Source: Rhodococcus sp. RD6.2
Lineage (GTDB): Bacteria > Actinomycetota > Actinomycetes > Mycobacteriales > Mycobacteriaceae
Direction of reading: 5' to 3'
DNA: 64,000 nt
NCBI RefSeq assembly: GCF_001040705.1
Contig: NZ_CVQP01000010.1
Span: 136,251 to 200,250, forward strand
The notes beneath the pieces are model-generated. The model searched no databases, was not told the DNA's origin, and saw only the letters and a program-made list of their open reading frames with translations. Below, piece after piece: positions 20,454 to 30,822 of the stretch. Both the position numbers and the translations under genes were made by a program. The first letter of the stretch is position 1. Every line of letters begins with the position of its first letter.

Positions 20454-20467
20454 AGATACTCCCGTAG

Positions 20468-20489
20468 TTATCCACAGAGGTTATCCACA
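20468..20489 (+). promoter_or_regulatory. pair of perfect DnaA boxes
   Basis: TTATCCACA occurs twice in the same orientation (20468-20476 and 20481-20489), 13 bases start to start. Both are exact copies of the strongest DnaA-box consensus. A related TTGTGCACA overlaps the PH-gene start (20446-20454). The site is intergenic, about 20 kb from recF, so it is not the usual origin. It may titrate DnaA or regulate the PH-domain gene. Confidence 0.65.
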
Positions 20490-20545
20490 TGGGGATTAAT
20501 GACAGGTGTGTAATTGACACCCGCGAGGGTCGACGAAACCCGAGG

Positions 20546-20809
20546 TCAGCGCCACCGCATCGTCATGATCAGACCGGCAACCATGAAGCCGAACCCGATG
20601 AGGAAGTTGTAGGCGCCGAGGTTGTTGATGAAATCGATCTGGTCGCCCGCGAGGTAGTACACGACGAGCCACGCGAGGCCGATCAGCATCAGGCCGAGCA
20701 TCACCGACACATAGATCGGGCTCGACGGCCCGGCCTTGATCTTCACCGGCGTGCGGTTCGCAGGGGCGATGTTGTAGTCCGTCTTCTTCCGGACCTTCGA
20801 CTTCGGCAT
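20546..20809 (-). CDS. crgA: cell division protein CrgA
   Basis: An 87-residue membrane protein, the typical CrgA length. A basic N-terminus MPKSKVRKKTDYNIAPANRT is followed by two membrane helices (around YVSVMLGLMLIGLAWLVVYY and NFLIGFGFMVAGLIMTM) and a short WR tail. CrgA coordinates FtsZ-ring and septal peptidoglycan factors in actinobacteria, and partners with CwsA. The longer open frame upstream on this strand is antisense to pabA and the DUF881 gene and is not coding. Confidence 0.96.
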   Translation of the reverse strand: MPKSKVRKKTDYNIAPANRTPVKIKAGPSSPIYVSVMLGLMLIGLAWLVVYYLAGDQIDFINNLGAYNFLIGFGFMVAGLIMTMRWR

Positions 20810-21001
20810 GACGTCCTCGGGTGATGTGATCAGGGCGGCAGGCCCTGTGGATGAACGGTGTACGCGCGGCGGTCGGCGTCGTCGTCGACGCCTGCCAGGT
20901 ACATTCGAGCCTACGGTAGCGGGGAACACGCCAACGCAGGCGCGATCCGGTCGGGTCCGTCCCCGGTGCCGCTCACACCCGATCGTGCCGGGAGGCGACA
21001 C

Positions 21002-21736
21002 ATGACCGAACCCGTCCGCCGGTCGCGGTTCTGGCTCGTGTGCGTACCGATCGTCTGCCTCGTCGCGGGGCTGCTGTTCGCGACCGCCCGGGAAGTCTCC
21101 GCGGGGGACGAGTTGCGGCGCGGCGACACCACCAGGCTGTCCGACCTCGTCAGGGCTGCGCAGTCCGACCTCGACGGCGTCACCGCCGAACACGACGGTC
21201 TCGCCACGCGGGTCGAGGAGTTGCAGGACACCGCGGGGTACTCCGACAGCGACGTCGCGGCGGTGCTCGACCAGGTGCGCGCCCTCGAGGGGGAAGCGGG
21301 GCGATCCGAGGTCATCGGACCCGGCGTCACCGTCACGATGACGGACGCGTCCCGCGATTCGGACGGCAACTACCCGGCCGGTGCCCGTCCCGACGACCTG
21401 GTCGTGCATCAGCAGGACGTGCAGTCCGTGCTCAACGCGCTGTGGGCGGGCGGTGCGACCGCGGTCGGAATGCAGGATCAGCGCATCGTCAGTACGTCCG
21501 CACCGCGCTGCATCGGCAACACCCTCCTCCTGCACGGGCGCACCTACAGTCCGCCGTACGTGATGACGGCACTCGGTGACCCGGCCCGGCTCACCGCGGC
21601 ACTCGACGCCGAACCCGGCGTCCGCCTGTTCAAGCAGTACGCGGTCCGCTACGGCCTCGGATACACGCAGTCGACGTCGGATTCGCTGACGGTGCCCGCG
21701 TTCGACGGTCAGATGCGCACCAAGTTCGCCCGCTGA
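21002..21736 (+). CDS. DUF881 protein
   Basis: A 244-residue protein orthologous by position to Rv0012. It has an N-terminal membrane helix (FWLVCVPIVCLVAGLLFAT), a coiled-coil-like segment (residues 40-80), then the DUF881 domain with GPGVTVTMTDA and DLVVHQQDVQSVLNALWAGGA. The topology resembles cell-envelope and division-associated factors, but the function is not established. ATG 21002 has GGAGGCGAC upstream. pabA follows after 24 bases. Confidence 0.9.
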   Translation: MTEPVRRSRFWLVCVPIVCLVAGLLFATAREVSAGDELRRGDTTRLSDLVRAAQSDLDGVTAEHDGLATRVEELQDTAGYSDSDVAAVLDQVRALEGEAGRSEVIGPGVTVTMTDASRDSDGNYPAGARPDDLVVHQQDVQSVLNALWAGGATAVGMQDQRIVSTSAPRCIGNTLLLHGRTYSPPYVMTALGDPARLTAALDAEPGVRLFKQYAVRYGLGYTQSTSDSLTVPAFDGQMRTKFAR

Positions 21737-21760
21737 CGCGGTGCCGCTTATCCTGGCGCC

Positions 21761-22420
21761 ATGCGCATCCTCGTCGTCGACAACTACGACAGCTTCGTCT
21801 TCAACCTGGTCCAGTACCTCGGACAGCTGGGCACGACGGCGACGGTGTGGCGCAACGACGATCCGCGTCTCGACGACCGTGCCGCCGTCGCGGCGGAGTT
21901 CGACGGCATCCTGCTGAGCCCCGGCCCCGGCACCCCGCAGCGTGCGGGCGCCAGCATGGACCTGGTCAAGGCGTGTGCGGACGCGTCGACGCCGCTGCTC
22001 GGCGTGTGCCTCGGACATCAGTCGATCGGCGCCATGTTCGGTGCGACCGTCGACCGCGCGCCCGAGTTGCTGCACGGCAAGACCAGCCAGGTCACCCATG
22101 ACGGCACTGGAGTCCTCGCGGGCCTGCCGAGTCCTTTCACTGCGACCCGCTACCACTCCCTCACGGTGCTGCCGGAGACGATGCCGGACGAGCTGATCCC
22201 GACCGCGCACACCGACACCGGAATCGTGATGGCGTTGCGTCATCGCGACCTGCCGATCCACGGCGTCCAGTTCCATCCGGAGTCGGTGCTCACGCAGGGC
22301 GGCCACCGGATGCTCGCGAACTGGCTCGAAGTGTGCGGTGAGCGGCCCTCGGAGGCCCTGGTCGCGTCGCTCGAGTCGGAGGTCGCCCGGGCCCTGGGCG
22401 ACGCCCTGACCGCGTCCTGA
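21761..22420 (+). CDS. pabA: glutamine amidotransferase, aminodeoxychorismate/anthranilate synthase component II
   Basis: A 219-residue class I glutamine amidotransferase that releases ammonia from glutamine for the chorismate-utilising partner subunit. The triad is C83 in GVCLGHQSIG, and H172 with E174 in VQFHPES. DNYDSFVFNLVQYL at the N-terminus and LLSPGPGTP are typical. Its ortholog at this locus (Rv0013) has been called trpG and pabA. With no trp genes nearby, a folate role or shared use is as likely as tryptophan synthesis. It converges on pknB. Confidence 0.93.
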   Translation: MRILVVDNYDSFVFNLVQYLGQLGTTATVWRNDDPRLDDRAAVAAEFDGILLSPGPGTPQRAGASMDLVKACADASTPLLGVCLGHQSIGAMFGATVDRAPELLHGKTSQVTHDGTGVLAGLPSPFTATRYHSLTVLPETMPDELIPTAHTDTGIVMALRHRDLPIHGVQFHPESVLTQGGHRMLANWLEVCGERPSEALVASLESEVARALGDALTAS

Positions 22421-22465
22421 CGCTCCGCCCGCCGCTCATTGCAGGCGGAACTGTTCTTCCCTTTG

Positions 22466-22518
22466 TTCCTGAATGGCCCATTCATTCGGTCTGACCGAAT
22501 GAATGGGCCATTCAGGAA
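22466..22518. terminator. perfect 25-bp inverted repeat between pabA and pknB
   Basis: Bases 22466-22490 and 22494-22518 are exact reverse complements with a 3-base centre (CTG). The inner core is CATTCATTCGGT/ACCGAATGAATG and the ends are TTCCTGAATGG. It lies between converging stops, so it should terminate both transcripts. It is longer and AT-richer than the other hairpins here and has no T-tract. Confidence 0.75.
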
Positions 22519-22530
22519 GATGGAGCAGGG

Positions 22531-24459
22531 TCAGCGGCCGCCCGACGGAATCCCGAGCTGACCGATGCCGACCGTGACGGTCGACGTCTTCGACACTTCG
22601 GATCCCGGGGGCTGCGCCTGCGTGACGATCTTGCCGACCTGATCGGTTTCCAGCGTGGGCTCGGGGCGCTGCACCAGCTGGCTGGACGAGCCCGTCCACC
22701 CTTCCTTCCGCAGCGTGGTGAGTGCCTGCGAGACGGTCTGACCGCTGAGGTCGGGCATCTCGATCATGTTGCCGTTGGACACCTTCAGCCGGACGGTGCT
22801 GCCGCGTGCGGCGGTGTCGCCACCGGTCGGATCGGTGGCGACGACCTGCCCGCGGGGTCGACCGGAGTCGATGTTCTCGACCTCGACCTTGAATCCGGCA
22901 CCCTCGACGTTCGGCTGTGCGACTTCGAGGGTCTGTCCGACGACGTTCGGGATGCGGACCTGTTCGGGTCCGGTACCGAGGGTGATCTGGACGGTGCTGT
23001 CGAGTTCGAGCTTGGCGCCGGCCGCGGGTTCCTGCGCGGTCACCTTGTCGAGCTGGTCCGTCGTGGACGGTGCGCGGTCGATCGCGGGGTCGAGGGCGAG
23101 CCCGACGGAGCTGAGGGCCTGCGCGGCCTGCGCCTGCGTCAGCCCGGCGAGTCTCGGCACGTCCACCTGCTCGGGGCCGCTGGAGATGTCGAGCGTGACG
23201 ACGGTGCCTTCGTCGGCGCGCGCCCCAGCGACGGGGATCGACGAGACGACGTTGCCCTCGCCGACGACCTTGCTGGGCTTCTGCTGCGTCTGGACGCGGA
23301 ACCCGAGGTTCTGCAGTTCGGACTGCGCTTCCTGAGCCGACTGGTTGGTGACGTCGGGGACGGTGACCTGCTCAACCTTTGATCCGGGCCCGAGGGACCA
23401 CAGGAAGGCGCCGATGATGCCGATGATCGCGATCGCGGCGATGCCGGCCAGCACCATCTTGAGGGTCCGGTTGCCCTGTGACGGCGGTGTGGGAGCGGCG
23501 GGCTCGGATGCCGCGGTGCCCGCTGCGGCTGCGGCGGCGTAGCGCCCGGAGCTGTTGTCGACCGCGCCGATGATGGTGGTGCGGTCCTCTTCGTTCATGA
23601 CCATCGGAGCGGACGGCCGCTGGCCGCCGAGGACGCGGACCAGGTCGCTGCGCATGTCGGCGGCGCTCTGGTACCGGTTGGCCGGGTTCTTGCTCATCGC
23701 CTTGAGGATCACCGAGTCCAGCTCGCGCGGGATGTCGGGGTTCACCGACGACGGCAGCGCGGGGTCCTCGCGGACGTGCTGGTAGGCGACCGCGACCGGC
23801 GAGTCGCCCTTGAACGGCGGTTCGCCGGTGAGGAGTTCGAACAGCACGCAGCCGAGTGAGTACACGTCGGAGCGGGCGTCGACCTGTTCGCCACGGGCCT
23901 GCTCGGGCGACAGGTACTGGGCGGTGCCGATGACGGCAGCGGTCTGCGTCATCGGGCTGGAGCTGTCGGAGATCGCGCGGGCGATACCGAAGTCCATCAC
24001 CTTCACCGAGCCCGCACGGTTGATCATGATGTTCGCGGGCTTGATGTCGCGGTGCACGATGCCGTTGCGGTGGCTGAAGTCGAGCGCGGCGCAGACGTCG
24101 GCGATGACCTCCATGGTGCGGCGCGGCGCCATCGGGCCCTCGCCGCGCACGATGTCGCGGAGGGTGACGCCGTCGACGTACTCCATGACGATGTACGGCA
24201 GCGGTCCGGCGTCGGTTTCGGCTTCACCGGTGTCGTAGACGGCGACGATCGCCGGGTGGTTCAGTGCGGCCGCGTTCTGCGCTTCGCGGCGGAACCGCAG
24301 GTAGAACGTGGGGTCGCGGGCAAGGTCGGCACGCAGCACCTTGATCGCGACGTCGCGGCTGAGCCGCAGGTCGCGCGCCAGGTGTACCTCGGACATGCCA
24401 CCGAAGCCGAGAATCTCGCCCAGCTCGTAGCGGGAGGAGAGTTTGCGCGGTGTCGTCAT
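22531..24459 (-). CDS. pknB: serine/threonine protein kinase PknB
   Basis: A 642-residue PASTA-domain kinase that senses muropeptides and controls growth and cell-wall synthesis. Kinase motifs are [12 protein letters not shown]40, HRDIKPAN with D138, DFG at 156-158, and activation-loop T171 and T173 (same numbering as M. tuberculosis). One membrane helix lies near residues 330-350 ([20 protein letters not shown]), followed by four extracytoplasmic PASTA repeats beginning near [14 protein letters not shown]. The ATG overlaps the pknA stop by four bases (ATGA). It is the last gene of the operon. The open frame beyond 24459 is antisense-like extension into pknA. Confidence 0.98.
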   Translation of the reverse strand: MTTPRKLSSRYELGEILGFGGMSEVHLARDLRLSRDVAIKVLRADLARDPTFYLRFRREAQNAAALNHPAIVAVYDTGEAETDAGPLPYIVMEYVDGVTLRDIVRGEGPMAPRRTMEVIADVCAALDFSHRNGIVHRDIKPANIMINRAGSVKVMDFGIARAISDSSSPMTQTAAVIGTAQYLSPEQARGEQVDARSDVYSLGCVLFELLTGEPPFKGDSPVAVAYQHVREDPALPSSVNPDIPRELDSVILKAMSKNPANRYQSAADMRSDLVRVLGGQRPSAPMVMNEEDRTTIIGAVDNSSGRYAAAAAAGTAASEPAAPTPPSQGNRTLKMVLAGIAAIAIIGIIGAFLWSLGPGSKVEQVTVPDVTNQSAQEAQSELQNLGFRVQTQQKPSKVVGEGNVVSSIPVAGARADEGTVVTLDISSGPEQVDVPRLAGLTQAQAAQALSSVGLALDPAIDRAPSTTDQLDKVTAQEPAAGAKLELDSTVQITLGTGPEQVRIPNVVGQTLEVAQPNVEGAGFKVEVENIDSGRPRGQVVATDPTGGDTAARGSTVRLKVSNGNMIEMPDLSGQTVSQALTTLRKEGWTGSSSQLVQRPEPTLETDQVGKIVTQAQPPGSEVSKTSTVTVGIGQLGIPSGGR

Positions 24460-25790
24460 GGCTGTCCTTGGGTGGCCGAGGTCGTGGTCTCGCTCAGCGT
24501 TGTGGTGACGGTGGTCGTGGTGGTGGGCGGTTCGGTGGTGGTGGTCGTCGTCCGCTCCGTGGTGGTGGTGGGCGGCTCGGTGGTGGTGGTCGTCGGCTCC
24601 TCGGTCGTCGGCTCCGGAGTCCATTCCGTCGTCGTCGGCTCTTCGGTCGTCGTCGTCGGACGTGCCGTCGTCGGAGCGGGTGTCGTGACCGCGGGGCGAC
24701 TCGTCGTCAACGGTGCAGGAGAGGACGGAGCGTCTCCGCCGCCGAACAGCAGCATCCATCCGCCGACGAGCAGGCCGAGGCCGATCAGTCCGCCCGCTAC
24801 CCACGCGAGCACCTTCTGGTTGTGGGTGAGGCCGCCCGGCTCGGGCGCGACCGCAGCGGCGGCCGCGGTGGTGGGCTGCCTGCCGATCACCTGGGTGGCG
24901 GCGGTGGGAGGTGCGACGGCGACGGTCGGGGCGCCGCTGCCGGGCATCGGCGGCCGGCCACCGGATCGCACGACCGTGACGGCGTCCGCGAACTCGCCGC
25001 CGCTGTGATAGCGGGCGGCGGGGTCCTTCGCCATCGTGATCTCGATCAGTTCACGAACGTTCGGCGGCAGGTCCGCCGGCAGCGGCGCGGGAATCTCCTG
25101 GACGTGCTTCATCGCGACGGTCAGCGCGCCGTCCCCGGAGAACGGGCGGTGTCCCGCCAGCACCTCGTAGCCGACGACGCCGAGCGCGTACACGTCGCTG
25201 GCGGGGGTCGCGTCCTGGCCGAGGGCCTGCTCGGGGGCGATGTACTGGGCGGTGCCCATCACCATCCCGGTGCGGGTGACGGGCGACGCCTCGACGGCCT
25301 TGGCGATGCCGAAGTCGGTGATCTTCACCTGGCCCGTCGGGGTGATGAGGATGTTGCCCGGCTTGACGTCGCGGTGCACCACTCCGCTCGCATGCGCGGC
25401 CTGCAGTGCGCGGCCGGTCTGTTCGAGCATGTCGAGGGCGTGCGGCAGCGACAGGCGTCCGACACGGGAGAGCACCGCGTTCAGCGGTTCGCCGTTGACG
25501 AGTTCCATGACGAGGTAGGCGGTGTCCTGCCCGGTCGTGTCGCGGGTCTCGCCGTAGTCGTAGATGCCTGCGATGCCGGGATGGTTCAGCTGCGCCGTGG
25601 TGCGTGCCTCGGTGCGGAACCGCGCGAGGAACTCGGGGTCGGAGGAGAACTCCGCCTTGAGGACCTTCACGGCGACGCGGCGATGCAAGCGGTTGTCGGT
25701 CGCTTCCCAGACCTGGCCCATGCCGCCGGTGGCGATCAGGCGCATCAGTCGATAACGGTCGGCGATGAGTGCGCCGTTCTGGAGACTCAT
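24456..25790 (-). CDS. pknA: serine/threonine protein kinase PknA
   Basis: A 444-residue membrane Ser/Thr kinase that controls cell shape and division. Kinase motifs are [12 protein letters not shown]42, HRDVKPGN with D141, DFG at 159-161 and activation-loop T172/T174. A membrane helix follows ([22 protein letters not shown]). The extracytoplasmic tail of about 85 residues is almost entirely Thr, Pro and Glu, likely to be flexible and possibly glycosylated. The start overlaps the pbpA stop by four bases (ATGA). Confidence 0.97.
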   Translation of the reverse strand: MSLQNGALIADRYRLMRLIATGGMGQVWEATDNRLHRRVAVKVLKAEFSSDPEFLARFRTEARTTAQLNHPGIAGIYDYGETRDTTGQDTAYLVMELVNGEPLNAVLSRVGRLSLPHALDMLEQTGRALQAAHASGVVHRDVKPGNILITPTGQVKITDFGIAKAVEASPVTRTGMVMGTAQYIAPEQALGQDATPASDVYALGVVGYEVLAGHRPFSGDGALTVAMKHVQEIPAPLPADLPPNVRELIEITMAKDPAARYHSGGEFADAVTVVRSGGRPPMPGSGAPTVAVAPPTAATQVIGRQPTTAAAAAVAPEPGGLTHNQKVLAWVAGGLIGLGLLVGGWMLLFGGGDAPSSPAPLTTSRPAVTTPAPTTARPTTTTEEPTTTEWTPEPTTEEPTTTTTEPPTTTTERTTTTTTEPPTTTTTVTTTLSETTTSATQGQP

Positions 25791-27283
25791 CGTTCGCCTT
25801 CCCGCTGCAGCGCAGCACCGATCACGGCCCGACCGATCGGGGCGGCCACCGAGCCACCGGTCGCGGCGAGCGCGCGGTCGCCGCCGTCCTCGACGATCAC
25901 GGCGATCGCGACCTGCGGGTTCTGCGCCGGTGCGAACCCGATGTACCAGGCGTGCGGGGGCGTGTTGCGCGGGTCGGTGCCGTGTTCGGCGGTACCGGTC
26001 TTCGAGGCGATCTGGACGCCGGGGATCTTGTTGCCTCCGCCGGTGTTGTTCTCGGAGCCGATCATCAGCTCGGTGAGTGTGGACGCAACTTGTGGGGACA
26101 CAGCCTGCCCAAGGGATTCGGGGGCGGTGGTCGCCAGGTTCGACAGGTCGGGGCTCTGCAGTTGTGCGACGAGGTGGGGTTGCATGCGGACCCCACCGTT
26201 CGCGATGGTCGCGGCGACGACGGCATTCTGCAGCGGCGTGAGCGCGACGTCGCGCTGACCGATGCTGGACTGGCCGAGTGCCGCATTGTCGGGGATGGTG
26301 CCGACGGTGCTGTCCGCCACGGGGATCGGGATGCCGGGCGTGTCCGGGCCGATGCCGAACGCGCCGGCGGTGTCCTTGAGTGCGTCGGCTCCGGCGCGGA
26401 TGCCGAGTTCGACGAACGCGGTGTTGCAGGACCGCGCGAACGCTTCCCGCAGGGAGGCGGTCGGGCCACCGCCGCAGTTGGTGCCGTTGTAGTTCTCGAG
26501 CGTCGTCGTCGTTCCGGGCAGCGTGATGGTCGGGGCCGCGGTCAGTTGTTCCTCCGGATTTGCGCCGTTGGCGAGGGCGGCGGCGGTCACGACCACCTTG
26601 AAGGTCGAGCCGGGCGGATAGGTCTGGGAGACGGCCCGGTTGAGCAGGGGCTTGTCGGGGTCGGCGTTGAGCGTTTCCCACGCCTCGGTGCTGACCTGGC
26701 CGTCGTGGCTGGCGAGCAGGTTCGGGTCGTAGCTGGGTGTGCTTGCCATCGCAAGGATCTCACCGGTGCTGGGCTGGATCGCGACGACGGCACCCGTGTA
26801 GCCCTTCGCGGTCAGCTGGTCGTAGGCAACCTGCTGGACGACGGGATCGATGGTGCTGACAACGTTGCCGCCACGCGGATCTCGTCCCGAGACGAGGTCG
26901 AAGAAGCGGCGCGAGAACAGCCGGTTGTCGGAGCCGTTGAGGACGGCGTCCTCACTGCGCTCGAGGCCGGTGTTGCCGTAGAGCATCGAGTAGAAGCCGG
27001 TGACGGGCGCGTTCGCGAACGGGCTGGATGGTGCGGCAGTGTTCGGCGGGTACGTGCGCAGGTACTTGTACCGGTCGTCGGTGGGGACGGACGCCGCCAA
27101 CACCTGTCCGCCCGCGGAGATCTGTCCGCGCTGGCGGGAGTACTCGTCGAGCAGCACCCGTGAGTTCCGGGGGTCGGTGCGCAGGTCGTCGGCCTTGATG
27201 ACCTGGACGTAGGTGGCGTTGGCGAGGAGCGCGACGACCATCACCATGACGGCCATCGCGACGCGGCGCAGGGGAGTGTTCAT
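25787..27283 (-). CDS. pbpA: penicillin-binding protein PbpA (class B transpeptidase)
   Basis: A 498-residue class B PBP that cross-links peptidoglycan. It has an N-terminal membrane anchor ([19 protein letters not shown]), a dimerisation region, and the transpeptidase domain: SxxK at S226-K229 in PPGSTFKVV, SxN in RSCNTAF, and KTG in [10 protein letters not shown] near residue 430. It is the natural partner of the SEDS glycosyltransferase encoded just upstream, and both lie under the kinases. The start overlaps the rodA stop by four bases. Confidence 0.97.
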   Translation of the reverse strand: MNTPLRRVAMAVMVMVVALLANATYVQVIKADDLRTDPRNSRVLLDEYSRQRGQISAGGQVLAASVPTDDRYKYLRTYPPNTAAPSSPFANAPVTGFYSMLYGNTGLERSEDAVLNGSDNRLFSRRFFDLVSGRDPRGGNVVSTIDPVVQQVAYDQLTAKGYTGAVVAIQPSTGEILAMASTPSYDPNLLASHDGQVSTEAWETLNADPDKPLLNRAVSQTYPPGSTFKVVVTAAALANGANPEEQLTAAPTITLPGTTTTLENYNGTNCGGGPTASLREAFARSCNTAFVELGIRAGADALKDTAGAFGIGPDTPGIPIPVADSTVGTIPDNAALGQSSIGQRDVALTPLQNAVVAATIANGGVRMQPHLVAQLQSPDLSNLATTAPESLGQAVSPQVASTLTELMIGSENNTGGGNKIPGVQIASKTGTAEHGTDPRNTPPHAWYIGFAPAQNPQVAIAVIVEDGGDRALAATGGSVAAPIGRAVIGAALQREGER

Positions 27284-28734
27284 GTGCGCCTCAACATTTC
27301 CGTCGGTGCATCCGCGATCGGTGCGGGTCCCTTCTTCTTCGGCTCGGGAGGGGTGCGGGCGGAGTCGGAGATCTTCATCAGCAGCGCCAGCAGCAGGTAG
27401 TTGGCGAGCAGTGACGATCCGCCGTAGGACATGAACGGGGTGGTCAGACCCGTCAGCGGGATCAGCTTGGTGACGCCGCCGACGACGACGAACAGCTGGA
27501 TGGCGATCGTGAACGACAGGCCCGCGGCGAGCAGCTTGCCGAAGCTGTCGCGGACCGCCAGTGCGGTTCGCAGTCCGCGAATGATGAGGATCAGGAACAG
27601 CATCAGAACGGCGGCGAGGCCGATCAGGCCGAGTTCCTCACCGATCGTCGCGACGATGAAGTCGGTCTTCGCGAACGGAACCTGGGAGGGGCGACCACTG
27701 CCGAGTCCGGTGCCCGCGACGCCGCCGGTGGCGAGCCCGAACAGGGACTGGGAGATCTGGTAGCCGGTGTTGTTGTAGTCGCCGAGCGGGTCGATCCACG
27801 TCTGCACGCGCACGCGGACGTGCCCGAACATCTGGTAGGCCAACACGAATCCGAGGGCGAGCAGGGCGCCGCCGATGACGAGCCACCCCACGCGTTCCGT
27901 CGCGACGTACAGCATCACCAGGACGGTGCCGAAGAGCAGCAGCGAGGTGCCGAGGTCCTTCTCGAGGACGAGGACACCGATAGAGACGATCCAGGCGACG
28001 AGGATCGGTCCGAGGTCGCGGGCGCGCGGCAGGTCGAGGCCGAAGACGTGCTTGCCCGCGGTGGTGAACAGTTCGCGTTTCGACACCAGGACGGATGCGA
28101 AGAAGATGATCAGCAGGATCTTCGCGAACTCACCGGGCTGAATGCTGAAGAACGGCAGCTTGATCCAGATCTTCGCGCCGTTCACCTCGGACATCGAGGC
28201 CGGCAGCACCGCCGGGATCGCGAGCAGCACGAGGCCGGCGAGGCCGAGGGTGTAGCTGTAGCGGGCGAGCAGGCGGTAGTCGCGCAGCAGCATCAGGACG
28301 GCGATGAACCCGGCGATCGCGAGCGCCGTCCACAGCACCTGCTGGGTGGCGTCGGGGGAGGGGGCTTCGCGTCCGTAGTAGGCCGCGGTGGCCGCGTCGG
28401 CAAGGTCGAGGCGGTGGATGAGCACCAGCCCGAGCCCGTTGAGCAGCGCGACGATCGGCAGCAGCAGCGGATCGGCGTGGGGGGCCCAGCGGCGTACGGC
28501 GGCGTGCGCGGTGAGGAACAGTGCCGCGTACGCGATTCCGTACTTCGCGAGATCCCACGTGATCGTCTGTTCCTGGCTCGCCTCGACCAGCACCAGCGAC
28601 AGGGTGGTGATGGCGATGGCGGCACAGATGAGCAGCAGTTCGGCGGTCCTGCGGGTGGACTGCTCGGGCGCGGGGGCAAACCCTCCGGGCGGGCTCGGGA
28701 ACGAGGCCCCGGAAGGCGCAGAGGACACGGACAT
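27280..28734 (-). CDS. rodA: SEDS glycosyltransferase RodA/FtsW
   Basis: A 484-residue polytopic protein of the SEDS family, which polymerises lipid II together with a class B PBP. After a Pro-rich N-terminus come about 12 membrane helices. Typical motifs are [21 protein letters not shown], the ELGLIG segment with IGEELGLIG, and the C-terminal [16 protein letters not shown]. The ATG overlaps the pstP stop by one base (TGATG). The downstream pbpA overlaps by four bases, so both are made in fixed ratio. The longer open frame upstream reads through pstP in another frame and is not used. Confidence 0.97.
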   Translation of the reverse strand: MSVSSAPSGASFPSPPGGFAPAPEQSTRRTAELLLICAAIAITTLSLVLVEASQEQTITWDLAKYGIAYAALFLTAHAAVRRWAPHADPLLLPIVALLNGLGLVLIHRLDLADAATAAYYGREAPSPDATQQVLWTALAIAGFIAVLMLLRDYRLLARYSYTLGLAGLVLLAIPAVLPASMSEVNGAKIWIKLPFFSIQPGEFAKILLIIFFASVLVSKRELFTTAGKHVFGLDLPRARDLGPILVAWIVSIGVLVLEKDLGTSLLLFGTVLVMLYVATERVGWLVIGGALLALGFVLAYQMFGHVRVRVQTWIDPLGDYNNTGYQISQSLFGLATGGVAGTGLGSGRPSQVPFAKTDFIVATIGEELGLIGLAAVLMLFLILIIRGLRTALAVRDSFGKLLAAGLSFTIAIQLFVVVGGVTKLIPLTGLTTPFMSYGGSSLLANYLLLALLMKISDSARTPPEPKKKGPAPIADAPTEMLRRT

Positions 28735-30194
28735 CAGCTGCCGGTCCTGCAGTTCTGCCCCGGGATCTGCGGCGGGGTCGTTTCGGTCGGGGCCGCTTCC
28801 GGGGTCGGTGCGGGAGCGGGTGCGGGTGCAGGGGCGGGCGCGGGTTCCGGAGCGGGTGCGGGGGCGGGTTCCGGAGTCGGCGTCACCGCAGGTGCGGGCG
28901 GCGCAGGCGCAGGCGTGGGCGTCGGGGTGGTCGTCTCGACCGGGGTGCACACCGGCAGCAGGTCGCCGTCGGCCAGGCGCTGCATCTGGCTCTTGGCGTC
29001 CTCGAGGGACCCGGACGGCAGCCCGGCCCGAACCTGTTCCCGCGCGGACGGTTGCAGGGCGTCGACGGTCAGCACCGTGCACGTGGTGTTGCCGGAGGGC
29101 ACGAGCGTCAGGTCACCGTCGTCGGTGACACAGCCGACGAGGTTCGCTTCCTGCAGCGAGTAGCCGAGGACCGATCCGGGGACGCCGCGCATCACAGCGA
29201 CGCGACCGTCGTCGGCGCCGACGTAGTAGTTGTTGCGGACCACCATGCGACCGACCACGAGCCCGACGGCGATGACGGCGATCAGGCCGAGCGCCACCAG
29301 AATCCAGCGCAGTCGCTTCCGCTTCTTCGGCTGTGGCTCGTCGGCAACCTGGATGCGGCGGGGTGTTGCCCGCGGGGGACGCATCGCGGCGGCCCTGCCC
29401 GCGGCCGTGTCGGGCGGCGGGGTGTCCTCGTCCTCGTCGGATGCGGCTCCGCCGACGATGGGGCGACTGGGGCCGTAGTCGAGGTCGATGACATCCGCGA
29501 CGACGACCGTCACGTTGTCCGGTCCGCCGCTGCGCAGCGCCAGCTCGATGAGACGGTCCGCGGATTCGGCCGGGGTGCCGTTGCTGAGGACGTCGGCGAT
29601 CGTCTCGTCGCTCACGACGTCGGACAATCCGTCGGAGCACAGCAGGTAGCGGTCGCCTGCACGTGACTCACGGACGGTGAGGGTCGGCTCGATCTCGTTG
29701 CCCGTCAACGCCCTCATGATCAGCGAACGTTGCGGATGCGTGTGAGCCTGCTCAGCGGTGATACGTCCCTCGTCGACGAGGGACTGCACGAAGGTGTCGT
29801 CGCGGGTGATCTGGGTGAGGACGGCGTCGCGCAGCAGGTAGGCGCGCGAGTCGCCGATGTGGGCGAGTCCGAGTTTGCTGCCCGCGAACAGGATCGCCGT
29901 CAGAGTCGTGCCCATGCCGTCGAGTTCGGGCTCCTCCTCGACCTGTTCGGCGATGGCGGCGTTGCCGTGACGCGTGGCGGCGGCGAGCTTGCCGAGCAGG
30001 TCGTCGCCGGGCTCGTCGTCGTCGAGATGCGCGAGAGCCGCGATCATCAACTGCGACGCCACTTCACCGGCTGCGTGGCCGCCCATGCCGTCGGCTAGGG
30101 CCAGCAGACGCGCACCGGCGTAGACGGAGTCCTCGTTGTTGGACCGCACGAGGCCGCGGTCGCTACGCGCTGCGTAGCGCAGGACGAGGGTCAC
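28734..30194 (-). CDS. pstP: PP2C-type Ser/Thr phosphatase PstP
   Basis: A 486-residue membrane phosphatase that reverses PknA/PknB phosphorylation. The PP2C domain has [14 protein letters not shown], metal-binding D35-G36 in [41 protein letters not shown] and [11 protein letters not shown] membrane helix follows ([21 protein letters not shown]). The extracytoplasmic domain contains four cysteines and ends in a long PAPAPEPAP-type tail closing with GQNCRTGS. The GTG at 30194 gives [14 protein letters not shown], matching known PstP N-termini, and overlaps the fhaB stop by four bases. The larger open frame that spans fhaB is not the gene. Confidence 0.97.
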   Translation of the reverse strand: MTLVLRYAARSDRGLVRSNNEDSVYAGARLLALADGMGGHAAGEVASQLMIAALAHLDDDEPGDDLLGKLAAATRHGNAAIAEQVEEEPELDGMGTTLTAILFAGSKLGLAHIGDSRAYLLRDAVLTQITRDDTFVQSLVDEGRITAEQAHTHPQRSLIMRALTGNEIEPTLTVRESRAGDRYLLCSDGLSDVVSDETIADVLSNGTPAESADRLIELALRSGGPDNVTVVVADVIDLDYGPSRPIVGGAASDEDEDTPPPDTAAGRAAAMRPPRATPRRIQVADEPQPKKRKRLRWILVALGLIAVIAVGLVVGRMVVRNNYYVGADDGRVAVMRGVPGSVLGYSLQEANLVGCVTDDGDLTLVPSGNTTCTVLTVDALQPSAREQVRAGLPSGSLEDAKSQMQRLADGDLLPVCTPVETTTPTPTPAPAPPAPAVTPTPEPAPAPAPEPAPAPAPAPAPAPTPEAAPTETTPPQIPGQNCRTGS

Positions 30195-30655
30195 GGGCGG
30201 AGCTCGATCACGGTCTTGCCGACCCGAACAGGGGTGCCGAGCGGAACCCGGACGGCGGTGGTGACTCGCGCCCGATCCAGGTAGGTGCCGTTCGTCGACC
30301 CGAGATCCTCGACGTACCAGTCGGTTCCGCGGGGCGAGATGCGCGCGTGCCGGGTGGACGCGTAGTCGTCGGTGAGGACCAGCGTCGAGTCGTCGGCCCT
30401 GCCGATGAGGACGGGCTGGGCACCGAGCGTGATGCGGGTTCCCGCGAGGGCACCCTGCGTCACGATGAGGTTCTTCGCGACCTTCGGCTTTCCGAACGAC
30501 GGCAGCACCGACGAGGTGCGGCTGTAGCGCGGCGGCACCCGCACTCCTGCAGCGGCGTACACGTCGTTGCGGAGGGTGCGCAGCACCGCCCACACGAACA
30601 ACCACAGGAGCAGCAGGAAGCCGGCCCTGGTCAATTGCAGGATGAGTCCCTGCAC
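30191..30655 (-). CDS. fhaB: FHA-domain protein FhaB (FipA)
   Basis: A 154-residue protein with one N-terminal membrane helix (LILQLTRAGFLLLLWLFVWAVL) and a C-terminal FHA domain (PVLIGRADDSTLVLTDDYASTRHARI ... EDLGSTNGTYLDR). FHA domains bind phosphothreonine; FhaB/FipA links kinase signalling to the divisome. The GTG at 30655 has AGGAGGAGG upstream. The fhaA-fhaB gap of 167 bases, the only real gap in this operon, may hold an internal promoter, but I see no clear one. Confidence 0.95.
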   Translation of the reverse strand: MQGLILQLTRAGFLLLLWLFVWAVLRTLRNDVYAAAGVRVPPRYSRTSSVLPSFGKPKVAKNLIVTQGALAGTRITLGAQPVLIGRADDSTLVLTDDYASTRHARISPRGTDWYVEDLGSTNGTYLDRARVTTAVRVPLGTPVRVGKTVIELRP

Positions 30656-30822
30656 TGCGGTCCACCTCCTCCTGGCGCGCGGCACTGTGCCGACGGCGAC
30701 GTACGGCGATACGGTTGGGTCGATCGCACAAACCACAATACGGAATGTGCTGGGGCTTCGACCGCTGCAGTGCGACCTTGCGGCCCGCACTTGCTCAGCT
30801 GATCGCAGACGACGGGTCGCGG

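Noticed and set aside
20546-22306. A 586-codon minus-strand frame ending in CrgA
   Set aside because: Only the last 87 codons are CrgA. The rest is antisense to pabA and the DUF881 gene, with no ribosome-binding site.
28734-30731. A 665-codon frame joining PstP with sequence upstream through fhaB
   Set aside because: The part above 30194 is out of frame with fhaB, Arg/Pro-rich, and the PstP N-terminus is fixed by the GTGA overlap with fhaB.
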